Source: an uncultured Clostridium sp.
GTDB taxonomy: Bacteria > Bacillota > Clostridia > Clostridiales > Clostridiaceae
Assembly: GCA_934746785.1 (NCBI GenBank)
Contig: CAKVFO010000015.1
Coordinates: 1-33,674, forward strand
Length of the DNA: 33,674 nt
Reading direction: 5' to 3'
Positions within the stretch are counted from its first letter, which is position 1. Every line of letters begins with the position of its first letter. Shown in pieces: positions 7,914 to 16,120 of the stretch. Below the pieces are notes generated by a model. The model did not search any database. It saw only the letters and a program-made list of their open reading frames with translations, and was not told the origin of the DNA. Made by a program: the position numbers and the translations under genes.

Positions 7914-8531
7914 TTAATCGAATATAACATTCCAATTCTTATCTTTATAAGCCTGAAAGCACATTTCTATTTGATTCTTTGTATTTTTCTCTATTGCTAA
8001 CTCTGGAAGATTGTCTAAATCAAAATACTCGCTTTTGTCTGTTTCCAAATTAACTTGAAATTCTCCACCCAGAACTCTACACAAAACAAAAGCCTTACAT
8101 ATTCCATAAGCATAAGGTGGTATGTTGTGTTTATTTCTATCTTGAAGAGCTATCACCCTCTCAGCTTCAACATCTAATCCTGCCTCTTCTTTTACTTCCT
8201 TTACAGTATTAGATCTTATAGACTGATTAACATCAACCCATCCTCCAGGCATTGACCATTTATTACTTTCTCTCTCCCTAACAAGCAATATCTTATCATC
8301 TTTAAAAATAGCTACCCTAGTATCTAGCTTAGGTGTCTGATATCCTGTTTCATTACAAAATAAATCTTTTACCTTATCTAAACTTAGTTCAGATTTTTCT
8401 TCAAGTATCTCTGCTGATATTTCTCTAATTCTCTCAAATCTCTCAATATCATATTTATCTTTAGAATAAGTTAATCCTGCTTGAGCTAATGATTGTAACT
8501 CTATAGCCATTTCTATTAATTTATCCTTCAC
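7914..8531 (-). CDS. NUDIX hydrolase with CDP-Chase-type N-terminal domain
   Basis: A 205-residue cytosolic pyrophosphohydrolase. Residues 1-60 form a helical N-terminal domain typical of the family related to Bacillus CDP-choline pyrophosphatase. Residues 68-200 are the NUDIX fold. The NUDIX box (97-119) is GWVDVNQSIRSNTV followed by KEVKEEAGL. It keeps the metal-binding EVKEE core, but the consensus Arg is Lys and the upstream Glu is Gln. The start is GTG at 8531, set by AGGGGG 9 nt upstream. It lies 15 bp after the CLC-F gene and so sits inside the fluoride-responsive operon. The substrate could be CDP-choline, ADP-ribose or another nucleotide diphosphate. A link to fluoride stress is inference from position. 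Confidence 0.8.
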   Translation of the reverse strand: MKDKLIEMAIELQSLAQAGLTYSKDKYDIERFERIREISAEILEEKSELSLDKVKDLFCNETGYQTPKLDTRVAIFKDDKILLVRERESNKWSMPGGWVDVNQSIRSNTVKEVKEEAGLDVEAERVIALQDRNKHNIPPYAYGICKAFVLCRVLGGEFQVNLETDKSEYFDLDNLPELAIEKNTKNQIEMCFQAYKDKNWNVIFD

Positions 8532-8546
8532 CCTAAATATCCCCCT

Positions 8547-9752
8547 TTAATTTTCTCTTACCTTTTGTGCTGTATAAATAGACTTATCTCCATTGAAAAC
8601 ATAAGCTATTGTGCATATTACAAAGAAGTATGGTAAGTACTGAAATCCAAATACTTCTCCCCCTATAAATATAGGTGCTAAAAATGTATTTGTAGCACTT
8701 CCAAAAACAGCTGCATATCCAAGGGCTGCTACAAACTCTATTGGTAATCCAAGAATTGAAGCTAAGAAAACTCCTAAGCTTGCACCTATAGAAAATAAAG
8801 GTGTAACTTCTCCGCCTTGGAATCCTGCTGATAATGTAATTATAGTTAAGATAAATTTCAATATCCAGTCATATGAATAAATTTCTTTGCCATTAAAACT
8901 ATTTGAAATAAGATTAGTTCCAAGGCCTGAATATCTTCCAACATGTAATAAAAGAAATACTACGCTTAAAAATAAACCTATAACAAATATCTTCTTTATT
9001 GGATTTTCAAATTTGCTGCTTAAAAACTTCTTTCCTTTACCTAAGAAATGAGCAAAAGCACCTCCTACAATTCCAAATATAATTCCTATTAAAACTAACT
9101 TAACAATAAACATAGCATCAATCTCTAAAGATGAGCTAAGATTAAAGGTAAATTTCTCAAGACCTAAGGTATGAGAAGTAAAACTTGCTGTAAAAGCTGC
9201 TATCACTGCTGTTATTAAAGCATTGTATTCTAATATTCCTACAGTTAAAACCTCTATTGCAAAAAGTACTGCTGCTATAGGAGTTTGAAAAAGCCCTGCA
9301 AAACCTGCTGCCATTCCTGTCATTATCATTATTCTTTTAGCATTCTTAATTTTAAGTTTACTGCTTGCTGCATCAGCAACAGTTGCTCCTATCTGAACTG
9401 CAACACCTTCACGTCCTGCACTTCCTCCAAAAAGGTGAGTCATCCATGTAGTAATCATTATTAGAGGTATTAATCTCTTAGGAATCCCCTCCTCTTCTCC
9501 ATTTGCTGAACCAAATACTAAAGTCATTCCTTTAATGCTATTCTTCCCAAATTTTGAATAAAGATAAATTATAATTACACCTGCAATACTTAAGAATGGA
9601 ATTAACATTAATGCATTACTTTCTCTAAAGGCAGTTATCTCTAATAATACCTTTCCAAAAACAGTATCAATTATTCCTACAACTAGTCCTATTAAAACTG
9701 CAAAGATAGACAATATAAAAATATCCTTATACTTTTGAACTACATCTTTCAT
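8547..9752 (-). CDS. CLC-F type fluoride/proton antiporter
   Basis: A 401-residue CLC-family membrane protein. The gating-glutamate motif is GREGVAVQIG with Glu115 (GREGP in chloride CLCs). The loop that in chloride CLCs reads GSGIP is here GSANGEEEGIP. Later motifs are GFAGLFQTPIAAVLFAIE and GFQGGEVTPLF. These departures fit the fluoride-exporting CLC-F branch, and the fluoride riboswitch directly upstream (9824-9891) makes that assignment strong. It expels cytosolic fluoride in exchange for protons. I chose the ATG at 9752 because AAAGGAG lies 6 nt upstream. The reading frame also contains an ATG at 9770, but that ATG precedes the ribosome binding site. It is the first gene of an operon with the NUDIX and YcxB-like genes. 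Confidence 0.9.
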   Translation of the reverse strand: MKDVVQKYKDIFILSIFAVLIGLVVGIIDTVFGKVLLEITAFRESNALMLIPFLSIAGVIIIYLYSKFGKNSIKGMTLVFGSANGEEEGIPKRLIPLIMITTWMTHLFGGSAGREGVAVQIGATVADAASSKLKIKNAKRIMIMTGMAAGFAGLFQTPIAAVLFAIEVLTVGILEYNALITAVIAAFTASFTSHTLGLEKFTFNLSSSLEIDAMFIVKLVLIGIIFGIVGGAFAHFLGKGKKFLSSKFENPIKKIFVIGLFLSVVFLLLHVGRYSGLGTNLISNSFNGKEIYSYDWILKFILTIITLSAGFQGGEVTPLFSIGASLGVFLASILGLPIEFVAALGYAAVFGSATNTFLAPIFIGGEVFGFQYLPYFFVICTIAYVFNGDKSIYTAQKVREN

Positions 9753-9787
9753 ACTATTCTCCTTTCTCATTATACTTTTATTATTGC

Positions 9788-9839
9788 AAAAAAAAGCTGA
9801 TGAATTCCGTAATAGTTTCCTACTACAGAAGTCATCAGC
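9788..9839 (-). terminator. Riboswitch-controlled intrinsic terminator
   Basis: On the minus strand GCTGATGA (9832-9839) pairs with TCATCAGC (9796-9803) and the stem continues imperfectly to a GAAA loop, followed by a run of T. The left arm is also the 3' strand of the fluoride aptamer, so terminator and aptamer exclude each other. Fluoride binding should permit read-through. Confidence 0.85.
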
Positions 9840-9891
9840 ATAATATGCGGTCTAGATATTAAAAATATCAAGGGAGAACTTCATTCCCTAC
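9824..9891 (-). promoter_or_regulatory. Fluoride riboswitch (crcB motif)
   Basis: Read on the minus strand, the leader has the conserved elements in order: GGGAATGAAGTTCTCCC, then ACCGC, then GCTGATGACTTCTG. GGGA/TCCC can form the pseudoknot and GAAGT/ACTTC the P1 helix, as in known fluoride aptamers. It sits between a promoter and the CLC-F gene and overlaps a terminator hairpin, which makes it an ON switch. It should also control the downstream NUDIX and YcxB-like genes. Confidence 0.93.
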
Positions 9892-9897
9892 ATTAAT

Positions 9898-9926
9898 AAA
9901 TTATCTTATTTATAGCTATATGTCAA
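9898..9926 (-). promoter_or_regulatory. Promoter of the fluoride operon
   Basis: On the minus strand TTGACA (9921-9926), 17 nt and TAATTT (9898-9903). The -35 box begins immediately after the tcyP stop codon. An alternative -10, GATAAT, leaves only 15 nt. Confidence 0.55.
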
Positions 9927-11303
9927 TTATTTTTTAAATACCTCTTTATCAAGTTTACCTAAAGAATTAGCTACAGTTACCGCTGTAACATTACCTCCAT
10001 TTACATTAAGCATTGTTCTTCCCATATCTAATATAGGATCTATTGCTAGAATTCCTCCTGCAAGCGGGAAGTATGCTGCAAGCCCAACTCCTGATAAAAC
10101 TACTGAAACAGACATAGTTGCTGTACCTGGAAGTCCTGCTATTCCTAGAGAACTAATAGTTATTACTATTACAAGCATTATGTAAAATCCTGCATTCATC
10201 TCCATACCAGCCATATTAGCAACAGTTACAGCCATTAAAGCTGGATATATTCCTGCACATCCATTCATACCCATATTAGCAGATAAACTTGCTGCAAAAC
10301 TTGCTACTCCTTCATCTACTCCCTGATTTTCTATTAATGTTTCAATACTTACAGGAAGTGTTCCTAAACTTGAACGTGAAGTAAAAGCAAGAATTAATGC
10401 TTCCGAAACATTCTTTAAATATTTTATTGGACTTAATCCGCTTAAAGCTATTATTCCTAAATGAATTAAGAATACTATGATAACTGAAATATATAATGCT
10501 GCTATAAACTTACCTACTGAAATCATAGATGATAAACCATTTGAAATTAAGGTATTTGCAAGCATTGCAACAACTGCATAAGGCATAAACTTAATTACTG
10601 TCATAGCTACACTTACTATAATCTTATAAAATGCTTCTGTTAAATCTACAAAAGGTTTTATTATATCTGCATATTTCTTAGTTAATCTTCTAACAGCTAT
10701 TCCTAAAAATACTGCAAAGATTATTACTGCAACAACATTACCTTCAGCCATTGCTTTAACAGGATTTGAAGGTAGTAATCCTCTTAATGTATCTAATATA
10801 GGTACAACTTCTCTTATTTCAGCTTCTATACCAGCTGCCTGCTCTCCAACTCCAAGCTGCATAACATTTCCTACTACTATTCCTACTATAGCTGCTAATG
10901 CAGTAGTTGCTAGTAACATACCTACTGATCTAAAAGTAAGCTTTCCAAGATTATCATTATCCCCCATATTAATTATTACTCTTAAAATTGAAACAAAAAC
11001 CATTGGTACTACAAGCATCTTTAATAGGTCCATAAATGCTGACCCTACAAAGGAATACCATTTACCAACTTCACTTAACCATACTATACTAGATGGTTCT
11101 TCTGGAAAACCTGCTACTACTTGAACTATAATTCCAAGTGCAAGACCAATTAACATTCCATAAATTGTTCTAAGAGTAAACTTTACTTTTTTCTTTTCAA
11201 AATATCTTATTATAAAGAATGTTCCTATAATTATACCTATAAAAAGAACTGTTCTTATATCAGTTATCATAAGGAAATCTGATAAAAATGAACTATTACC
11301 CAT
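9927..11303 (-). CDS. tcyP: L-cystine importer, TcyP-like (dicarboxylate/amino acid:cation symporter family)
   Basis: A 458-residue polytopic symporter. It has the serine-rich hairpin AFTSRSSLGTLP and the second-half motifs MGMNGCAGIYPALMA and DMGRTMLNVNGG. It resembles Bacillus TcyP throughout, including the N-terminal FIIRYFEKKKVKFTLR region and LLPSNPVKAMAEGN. It should import cystine with Na+ or H+. The ATG at 11303 is preceded by AAAAGGAG at a spacing of 8. No terminator follows before the fluoride promoter, so the riboswitch terminator may also stop tcyP transcripts. It is divergent from a CoA-disulfide-reductase-like gene, which suggests a thiol/disulfide locus. Other substrates of the family (glutamate, sulfocysteine) cannot be excluded. 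Confidence 0.8.
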   Translation of the reverse strand: MGNSSFLSDFLMITDIRTVLFIGIIIGTFFIIRYFEKKKVKFTLRTIYGMLIGLALGIIVQVVAGFPEEPSSIVWLSEVGKWYSFVGSAFMDLLKMLVVPMVFVSILRVIINMGDNDNLGKLTFRSVGMLLATTALAAIVGIVVGNVMQLGVGEQAAGIEAEIREVVPILDTLRGLLPSNPVKAMAEGNVVAVIIFAVFLGIAVRRLTKKYADIIKPFVDLTEAFYKIIVSVAMTVIKFMPYAVVAMLANTLISNGLSSMISVGKFIAALYISVIIVFLIHLGIIALSGLSPIKYLKNVSEALILAFTSRSSLGTLPVSIETLIENQGVDEGVASFAASLSANMGMNGCAGIYPALMAVTVANMAGMEMNAGFYIMLVIVITISSLGIAGLPGTATMSVSVVLSGVGLAAYFPLAGGILAIDPILDMGRTMLNVNGGNVTAVTVANSLGKLDKEVFKK

Positions 11304-11372
11304 ACATCTTTCTCCTTTTCTTTTGTATTTTATTATTATTTATATATGTATACTTTTATATATTATTAAGGT

Positions 11373-11402
11373 ATTATAATATATAATATAAATAATTGTC
11401 TA
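11373..11402 (-). promoter_or_regulatory. Candidate promoter for tcyP
   Basis: On the minus strand TAGACA (11397-11402), 18 nt and TATAAT (11373-11378). The surrounding DNA is extremely AT-rich, so several alternatives exist. Confidence 0.4.
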
Positions 11403-11477
11403 TATTACCTTTTAAATATTTTTTTATTTATGAATATACTATATATGATATTATTTTTGACATTTAGGAGGACTTTT

Positions 11478-12815
11478 ATGAGAACTATTATTATAGGTGG
11501 TGTTGCAGCTGGTATGAGTGCTGCTGCAAAACTTAAGAGAATGAAACCAGACTATGAAGTTGTAGTATATGAACAAACTGATGTTGTATCTTTTGGAGCA
11601 TGCGGACTTCCTTACTTTGTTGGAGGATTTTTCGATGATTCTAATGAAATGATAGCAAGAAGTGCTGAAGAGTTTATTAAAACAGGAATTGATTTAAAAA
11701 CTTTTCATAAAGTTATCAACATTGATACAAATTCTAAAACACTAACTGTGGAAAACTTAAAAACAAATGAAACTTTTGTGGATAAATATGATAAGTTAAT
11801 GGTTGCAACTGGAGCAAGCAGCATTATTCCTCCTGTTAAAAACATTAATCTTGAAAATGTAACTACTTTAAAAACTTTAGATAATGGATTCCACCTAAAA
11901 GAATTATTAAATAAAGATGAAAATAAGAACATAGTTATAATAGGAGCTGGATTTATAGGCGTTGAAGCTATCGAAGCCTGCAAAAAGCTTAATAAGAATG
12001 TAACTGTGTTCCAATTAGAAGATAGAATATTAAATGCTGTTTTTGATAAGGAATTAACTGATGTTCTTGAAGAAGAAATTAAATCTCATAATGTAGATTT
12101 AAGATTAAGTGAAGCTATTTCAGAACTTGTTGGAAAGGATAAGGTTGAAGCTGTTGTTACTAACAAAGGTGAAACTATCCCTGCTGATGTAGTTATTATA
12201 GCTACTGGTGTAAGACCTAATACTGAGTTCTTAAAGGATAGTGGAGCTGATATGCTTCCTAATGGTGCATTAGTTGTTAATGAGTATGGTAAAACTTCTA
12301 TTGAAGATGTTTATGCTGCCGGTGATTGTGCTACTGTAAAGAATATTATATCTGGCAAGGATATATATGTACCTTTAGCTACTGGTGCTAATAAGCTTGG
12401 AAGAATTGTTGGTGAAAATTTAGCTGGTAAGAATTCTGTTTATCCAGGATCATTAGCTTCAAGCTGCATCAAGGTTATGAATATGGAAGCTGCTGCAACT
12501 GGTCTTACTGAGGCTCAAGCTGAAAAGTTAGGATTAAATTATAAATCTAAGTTTATAACTGATTTTAATCAAACAACTTACTATCCTGGAAGAGATAAGA
12601 TTTATGTTAAGCTTGTTTATGATGCTGAAACTAAGGTTATCTTAGGAGGACAGGTTGCTGGATTTAAGGATGCAGTTCAAAGATGTAATGTAATTGCTGC
12701 TGCTATTATGGGTAAAATGACTACTGAACAATTAGGTATGTTAGATTTATGTTATGCTCCACCATTCTCTAGAACATGGGATGTTCTTAATGTGGCTGGT
12801 AATGTATCTAAATAA
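11478..12815 (+). CDS. CoA-disulfide reductase / NADH oxidase-type flavoprotein
   Basis: A 445-residue FAD- and NAD(P)H-dependent oxidoreductase. The N-terminal FAD site is IIIGGVAAGMSAA, the NAD(P)H site is IIGAGFIGVEA, and the second FAD motif is VYAAGDCATV. The single active-site Cys42 lies in SFGACGLPYFVGG, as in CoA-disulfide reductases, persulfide reductases and water-forming NADH oxidases. The C-terminal 110 residues are the dimerisation domain. I set the start at ATG 11478, with AGGAGG 6 nt upstream; the reading frame extends to an earlier ATG at 11430 without a ribosome binding site. It is co-transcribed with the nitroreductase 17 bp downstream. Facing a cystine importer supports a role in thiol redox or oxygen tolerance. 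The exact substrate is open. Confidence 0.85.
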   Translation: MRTIIIGGVAAGMSAAAKLKRMKPDYEVVVYEQTDVVSFGACGLPYFVGGFFDDSNEMIARSAEEFIKTGIDLKTFHKVINIDTNSKTLTVENLKTNETFVDKYDKLMVATGASSIIPPVKNINLENVTTLKTLDNGFHLKELLNKDENKNIVIIGAGFIGVEAIEACKKLNKNVTVFQLEDRILNAVFDKELTDVLEEEIKSHNVDLRLSEAISELVGKDKVEAVVTNKGETIPADVVIIATGVRPNTEFLKDSGADMLPNGALVVNEYGKTSIEDVYAAGDCATVKNIISGKDIYVPLATGANKLGRIVGENLAGKNSVYPGSLASSCIKVMNMEAAATGLTEAQAEKLGLNYKSKFITDFNQTTYYPGRDKIYVKLVYDAETKVILGGQVAGFKDAVQRCNVIAAAIMGKMTTEQLGMLDLCYAPPFSRTWDVLNVAGNVSK

Positions 12816-12832
12816 ATTTTAGGAGATATCAC

Positions 12833-13633
12833 TTGGCTGAACAGTCAATAAAAGAAATCATACAAAAGAGACACTCAGTAAGAAACTATAATGAAGAACC
12901 TTTATCACAAGAAACAATAGATAAAATAGATGATTATATTAAAGACTTAACTAATCCTTTTGATAAAAAAGTAAGAATTGAATTAATTCAACAGAACTCA
13001 GGAGATGAAAGCATTAAGCTTGGTACTTATGGAGTTATTAAAGGTGCTAATTACTTTTTAACAGCTGTTTGTGAAAAAGATGATTTATCTTTAATTGCTT
13101 TAGGTTATTCATTAGAAAAAGTAATTTTATACTGTACCTCTCTAGGTCTTGGAACTGTTTGGCTTGGTGGTACTTTTAATAAAGGTAACTTTGCTAAAGC
13201 TGTTAACTTAAAGGAAAATGAGATTCTTCCTATTGTTTCACCTATAGGTTATGAAGGAGGCAAGAAATCTCTTTTTGCTAAGATAGTAGGAAAAAATACT
13301 AATAAGCGTAATAACTTTTCTCACTCATTCTTTAATGGTGACTTTAATACTCCCCTTACTGAAAGTGATGCTGGAGAATTTTATGAACCTTTAGAAATGT
13401 TGAGATTAGCTCCTTCATCTATCAATAAACAACCTTGGAGAGTTGTTAAGAAAGATGATAAAATACATTTTTATTTTAAAGATGCTAAGTCTTCAACAAT
13501 AATTGATATGGAAATTGCACTTTGTCATTTCCACTTAACAGCTATAGAAAATAATATTGATGGTGAATTAAAGATTAATGATCCTAAGATAGGAAATAAT
13601 GATTTAACTTATGTTATGTCCTGGGAAAAATAG
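12833..13633 (+). CDS. Nitroreductase family protein, TM1586 type
   Basis: A 266-residue flavoprotein of the two-repeat nitroreductase subfamily (TM1586-like). Residues 8-20 carry the FMN-binding IIQKRHSVRNYNE. LGLGTVWLGGTF lies near the middle, and a second half-domain includes LRLAPSSINKQPWR, which mirrors the first repeat. The start is an unusual TTG at 12833, supported by AGGAG 7 nt upstream and by alignment of the RHSVR motif. It lies 17 bp after the flavoprotein gene and is presumably co-transcribed. It probably reduces an electrophilic or nitro substrate with NAD(P)H; the natural substrate is unknown. It ends at a strong bidirectional terminator. Confidence 0.82.
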   Translation: MAEQSIKEIIQKRHSVRNYNEEPLSQETIDKIDDYIKDLTNPFDKKVRIELIQQNSGDESIKLGTYGVIKGANYFLTAVCEKDDLSLIALGYSLEKVILYCTSLGLGTVWLGGTFNKGNFAKAVNLKENEILPIVSPIGYEGGKKSLFAKIVGKNTNKRNNFSHSFFNGDFNTPLTESDAGEFYEPLEMLRLAPSSINKQPWRVVKKDDKIHFYFKDAKSSTIIDMEIALCHFHLTAIENNIDGELKINDPKIGNNDLTYVMSWEK

Positions 13634-13674
13634 ATGATAAAATCATATTAATCAGCAAATATATTTTGTTCATA

Positions 13675-13708
13675 AAAATGAGGATTCAAATGTTTGAATC
13701 CTCATTTT
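13675..13708. terminator. Bidirectional terminator (GAGGATTCAAA type)
   Basis: AAAATGAGGATTCAAA (13675-13690), loop TG, then the exact inverted arm to 13708. It serves the nitroreductase and the convergent ABC permease. Its core is identical to the terminator at 22824-22855. Confidence 0.9.
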
Positions 13709-14401
13709 CTATATATCTATATTATTATAAATTTTAGTAGATATATTTATAGACAATATAATCATTATAGTTAAAATTATAACTATAAATGCACATACTA
13801 ATATTCCCAAAGCAGAACTATTCACCCCTGAAAAAATGCTGAAACCAGCATATTTTATTATTAATACTGGAATTATCATAACTAAAATACTTATACCTGC
13901 AAAAATATTCCTTGCTTTCTCATATCCAAATTTAAAATATATAGGAAAATAACTACATACAAACATTGTCGCACTTATTATAGATGGTAATAGCATTAAT
14001 TTTATATCAAACAAGTTATTTATACTCTTAATATTCATCCATTCATTGAAACGTACAAACCCTGCAAATCCCTTTGATACAATATCTAATTGACTAAATA
14101 TATTAGTAGAAACAAAAGATAGAATAATGCCAACAAGTAAAAATAAGAAAGACTCTATATATTTTGATTTTACCAACATGTCCCTACTTATTGGAAGACT
14201 ATTAAACAAGACATTACTATCATATCTATAATCATATTGACATACACTTTTAAAACATGAATACATTATCATAGGTGGCAACACAAGATAAACAAACTTA
14301 GGCGTAACAATAAAAAAAAGATTTATAGTTAAACAATCAATAAGTATTGATAATAAATTTTCTTTTAAAATTCTTAAGTCTTTAATTATTAAAGCAAACA
14401 T
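13709..14401 (-). CDS. ABC-2 type permease, lantibiotic-exporter/immunity-like
   Basis: A 230-residue membrane protein with six hydrophobic segments (about 13-31, 38-50, 86-107, 133-160, 170-190 and 200-222). It belongs to the ABC-2 permeases with the cytosolic motif NSLPISRDMLVKSKY, shared almost exactly with the upstream permease (NSLPTSRRELVLSKY), so the two genes are paralogues and probably form a heterodimer. GGGGG lies 6 nt before the ATG. It is the last gene of an operon of ATPase, permease, small peptide and permease. Position beside lanthipeptide remnants suggests self-protection (LanEG-like), but the family also includes general exporters. The reading frame is intact, unlike the neighbouring biosynthetic genes. 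Confidence 0.75.
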   Translation of the reverse strand: MFALIIKDLRILKENLLSILIDCLTINLFFIVTPKFVYLVLPPMIMYSCFKSVCQYDYRYDSNVLFNSLPISRDMLVKSKYIESFLFLLVGIILSFVSTNIFSQLDIVSKGFAGFVRFNEWMNIKSINNLFDIKLMLLPSIISATMFVCSYFPIYFKFGYEKARNIFAGISILVMIIPVLIIKYAGFSIFSGVNSSALGILVCAFIVIILTIMIILSINISTKIYNNIDI

Positions 14402-14422
14402 AAAATTCCCCCAAGCTACCTG

Positions 14423-14536
14423 CTAAGATCTCTTATTTTTAAATTTTCTATAGCAATCTATAATAAGTACAATTCCAATAAACAAAAATACAAATGCCTT
14501 CCATTTATCTGTCACATATGCAATAACTGTTTCCAT
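14423..14536 (-). CDS. Small membrane protein of 37 residues between the two permease genes
   Basis: A short frame with a good ribosome binding site (AGGGGG, 7 nt before the ATG at 14536). It begins METVIAYVTDKWKAF, continues with one hydrophobic span (about residues 14-26, FVFLFIGIVLIID) and ends in a basic tail (CYRKFKNKRS). It lies 18 bp after the upstream permease and 21 bp before the downstream one, so it is part of the same operon. It may be a small subunit or regulator of the transporter. It matches no family I recognise; coding status rests on the ribosome binding site, spacing and single-span layout. Confidence 0.6.
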   Translation of the reverse strand: METVIAYVTDKWKAFVFLFIGIVLIIDCYRKFKNKRS

Positions 14537-14554
14537 TTTTATTCCCCCTTTAAA

Positions 14555-15223
14555 CTATAACTCTCTGTTACTATATATCCTTAGAGATATAATACTAGAC
14601 ACCATAGTAATTAAAATTGAAAATACTATACTAATTATAATAACCCTAAAATTCATTATCCCTGACAATTTGTTTAAAACTTTATTTTCCATCCCTTGTT
14701 TTATAATTATCCTAATCATAATAGCAACAATAATTCCTATAAACACAATAAATGATATGAACTTACTTACAGCCTGTGATTTTAAATATCCAAAGTAAAA
14801 ATAAATCGGAAAGTATAAAGATATATATATAGATGTAAATACTAAAGAAATTGATATAGATATAAAATCAACAAAGTATTTAATTTCTCCATAGCCTAAT
14901 AAACTTTTACCCAATATTACTATAGCGGTTAACATGCTACCGGCTAAGAAAAATATAAAAGTACTTAAATATTTGCTTAATACTAGTTCTCTCCTACTTG
15001 TGGGAAGACTATTAAATAATATATCCACATCATTTTTTTCTCCAGCACCGCAACAGGATAAAATTAATGTTATAGCAAAAATACATGGTATAGCTATATA
15101 TACATAACTTCCTATAAAATAATTAAAGACAATAATAGCAACAATATTTAACATCAATGAAAATAATAAATTAGCAGTACTCTTTTTATTAATAAAAATA
15201 TCTTTATATATTAGATTAAACAT
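14555..15223 (-). CDS. ABC-2 type permease, paralogue of the downstream permease
   Basis: A 222-residue protein with six hydrophobic segments and the cytosolic motif NSLPTSRRELVLSKY after the second. The SLYFPIYFYFGYLKSQ region matches SYFPIYFKFGYEKAR in the paralogue, confirming a duplication. The start codon at 15223 overlaps the 3' end of the ATPase gene by 8 bp, so translation is probably coupled. Together with the ATPase it should form an exporter or immunity pump in the cytoplasmic membrane. The frame is intact. Confidence 0.77.
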   Translation of the reverse strand: MFNLIYKDIFINKKSTANLLFSLMLNIVAIIVFNYFIGSYVYIAIPCIFAITLILSCCGAGEKNDVDILFNSLPTSRRELVLSKYLSTFIFFLAGSMLTAIVILGKSLLGYGEIKYFVDFISISISLVFTSIYISLYFPIYFYFGYLKSQAVSKFISFIVFIGIIVAIMIRIIIKQGMENKVLNKLSGIMNFRVIIISIVFSILITMVSSIISLRIYSNREL

Positions 15224-16076
15224 TTCTTTGATTTCTCACCAAATAAACCATTATATCTTCTAAAGATGCATCTCTTATATTAGTACCACTTATATTTAAA
15301 TTATTATTAATATCATCATTACAAATAATGGCTTCAAACTCTGAATTACCTTTTTTAATTCCTATAAGTTTCTTTTCCACTTCTGAATTTATAATACAAT
15401 TATCTCCCTTAATTATTTTATATTTATTTAATATACTACTTTTATCTTCTGAAAACTGAATTTTCCCTTTATTTAAAAAAGTTATGCTATTAGCTATTTT
15501 CTCTAGATCTGAAGTTATATGAGTAGAAAAAAATATACTCTTATTACCTGATATTGATTGTAGGATATCTAATAATTCATCTCTAAATATAGGATCTAAA
15601 CCTGAAGTAGGCTCATCCATTATAATAAGTTCAGCTTTATGGGATAGAGCTATTGATAGAGTATACTTTATTTTCATTCCCTTAGATAACTCTTTAATAC
15701 ATCTATTTTTTGGGAGTTCAAATTCCTTAATATACTTTAGGAAAGTATTGTCATCCCAATCTTTATAGAATCCTTTTATAATATTTTTCATATCAAGCAA
15801 CTTTAAATTTTCATAGCAATACGTTTGATCATATACAAAACCTATTTTTTCTTTTAATTCTTTTGAATTTTTCTCCGAATCAATCCCAAAAATCTTTACA
15901 CTTCCAGAATCCTTTTTTATAAGATTCATAATTATCTTTATAGTAGTACTCTTCCCAGCACCATTTGGACCAATAAACCCCATTATATCGCCTTTTTTTA
16001 AATTAAAACTTATCTCTTTTAGGGCAAATTCATTATATGTTTTTGTAACATTTTTAAGTTCTAAAACATTTTCCAC
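15216..16076 (-). CDS. ABC transporter ATP-binding protein, lantibiotic immunity/bacitracin type
   Basis: A 286-residue ATPase. Walker A is GPNGAGKST, the signature is LSKGMKIKY (the second Gly of LSGGQ is retained), Walker B is LIIMDEPTSGLD and the switch His lies in FFSTHITSDLEK. The C-terminal 80 residues are a divergent tail common in LanF/BcrA-like proteins. I prefer the GTG at 16076, since AGAGGTGA lies about 5 nt upstream; a GTG at 16085 overlaps that site. It is the first gene of the transporter operon. Adjacent lanP, lanM and lanT remnants suggest it was the LanF immunity ATPase of a lanthipeptide producer. Confidence 0.82.
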   Translation of the reverse strand: MENVLELKNVTKTYNEFALKEISFNLKKGDIMGFIGPNGAGKSTTIKIIMNLIKKDSGSVKIFGIDSEKNSKELKEKIGFVYDQTYCYENLKLLDMKNIIKGFYKDWDDNTFLKYIKEFELPKNRCIKELSKGMKIKYTLSIALSHKAELIIMDEPTSGLDPIFRDELLDILQSISGNKSIFFSTHITSDLEKIANSITFLNKGKIQFSEDKSSILNKYKIIKGDNCIINSEVEKKLIGIKKGNSEFEAIICNDDINNNLNISGTNIRDASLEDIMVYLVRNQRNV

Positions 16077-16120
16077 CGCAGTCACCTCTTTGAAACACTA
16101 ATTACATATAATATAATATA

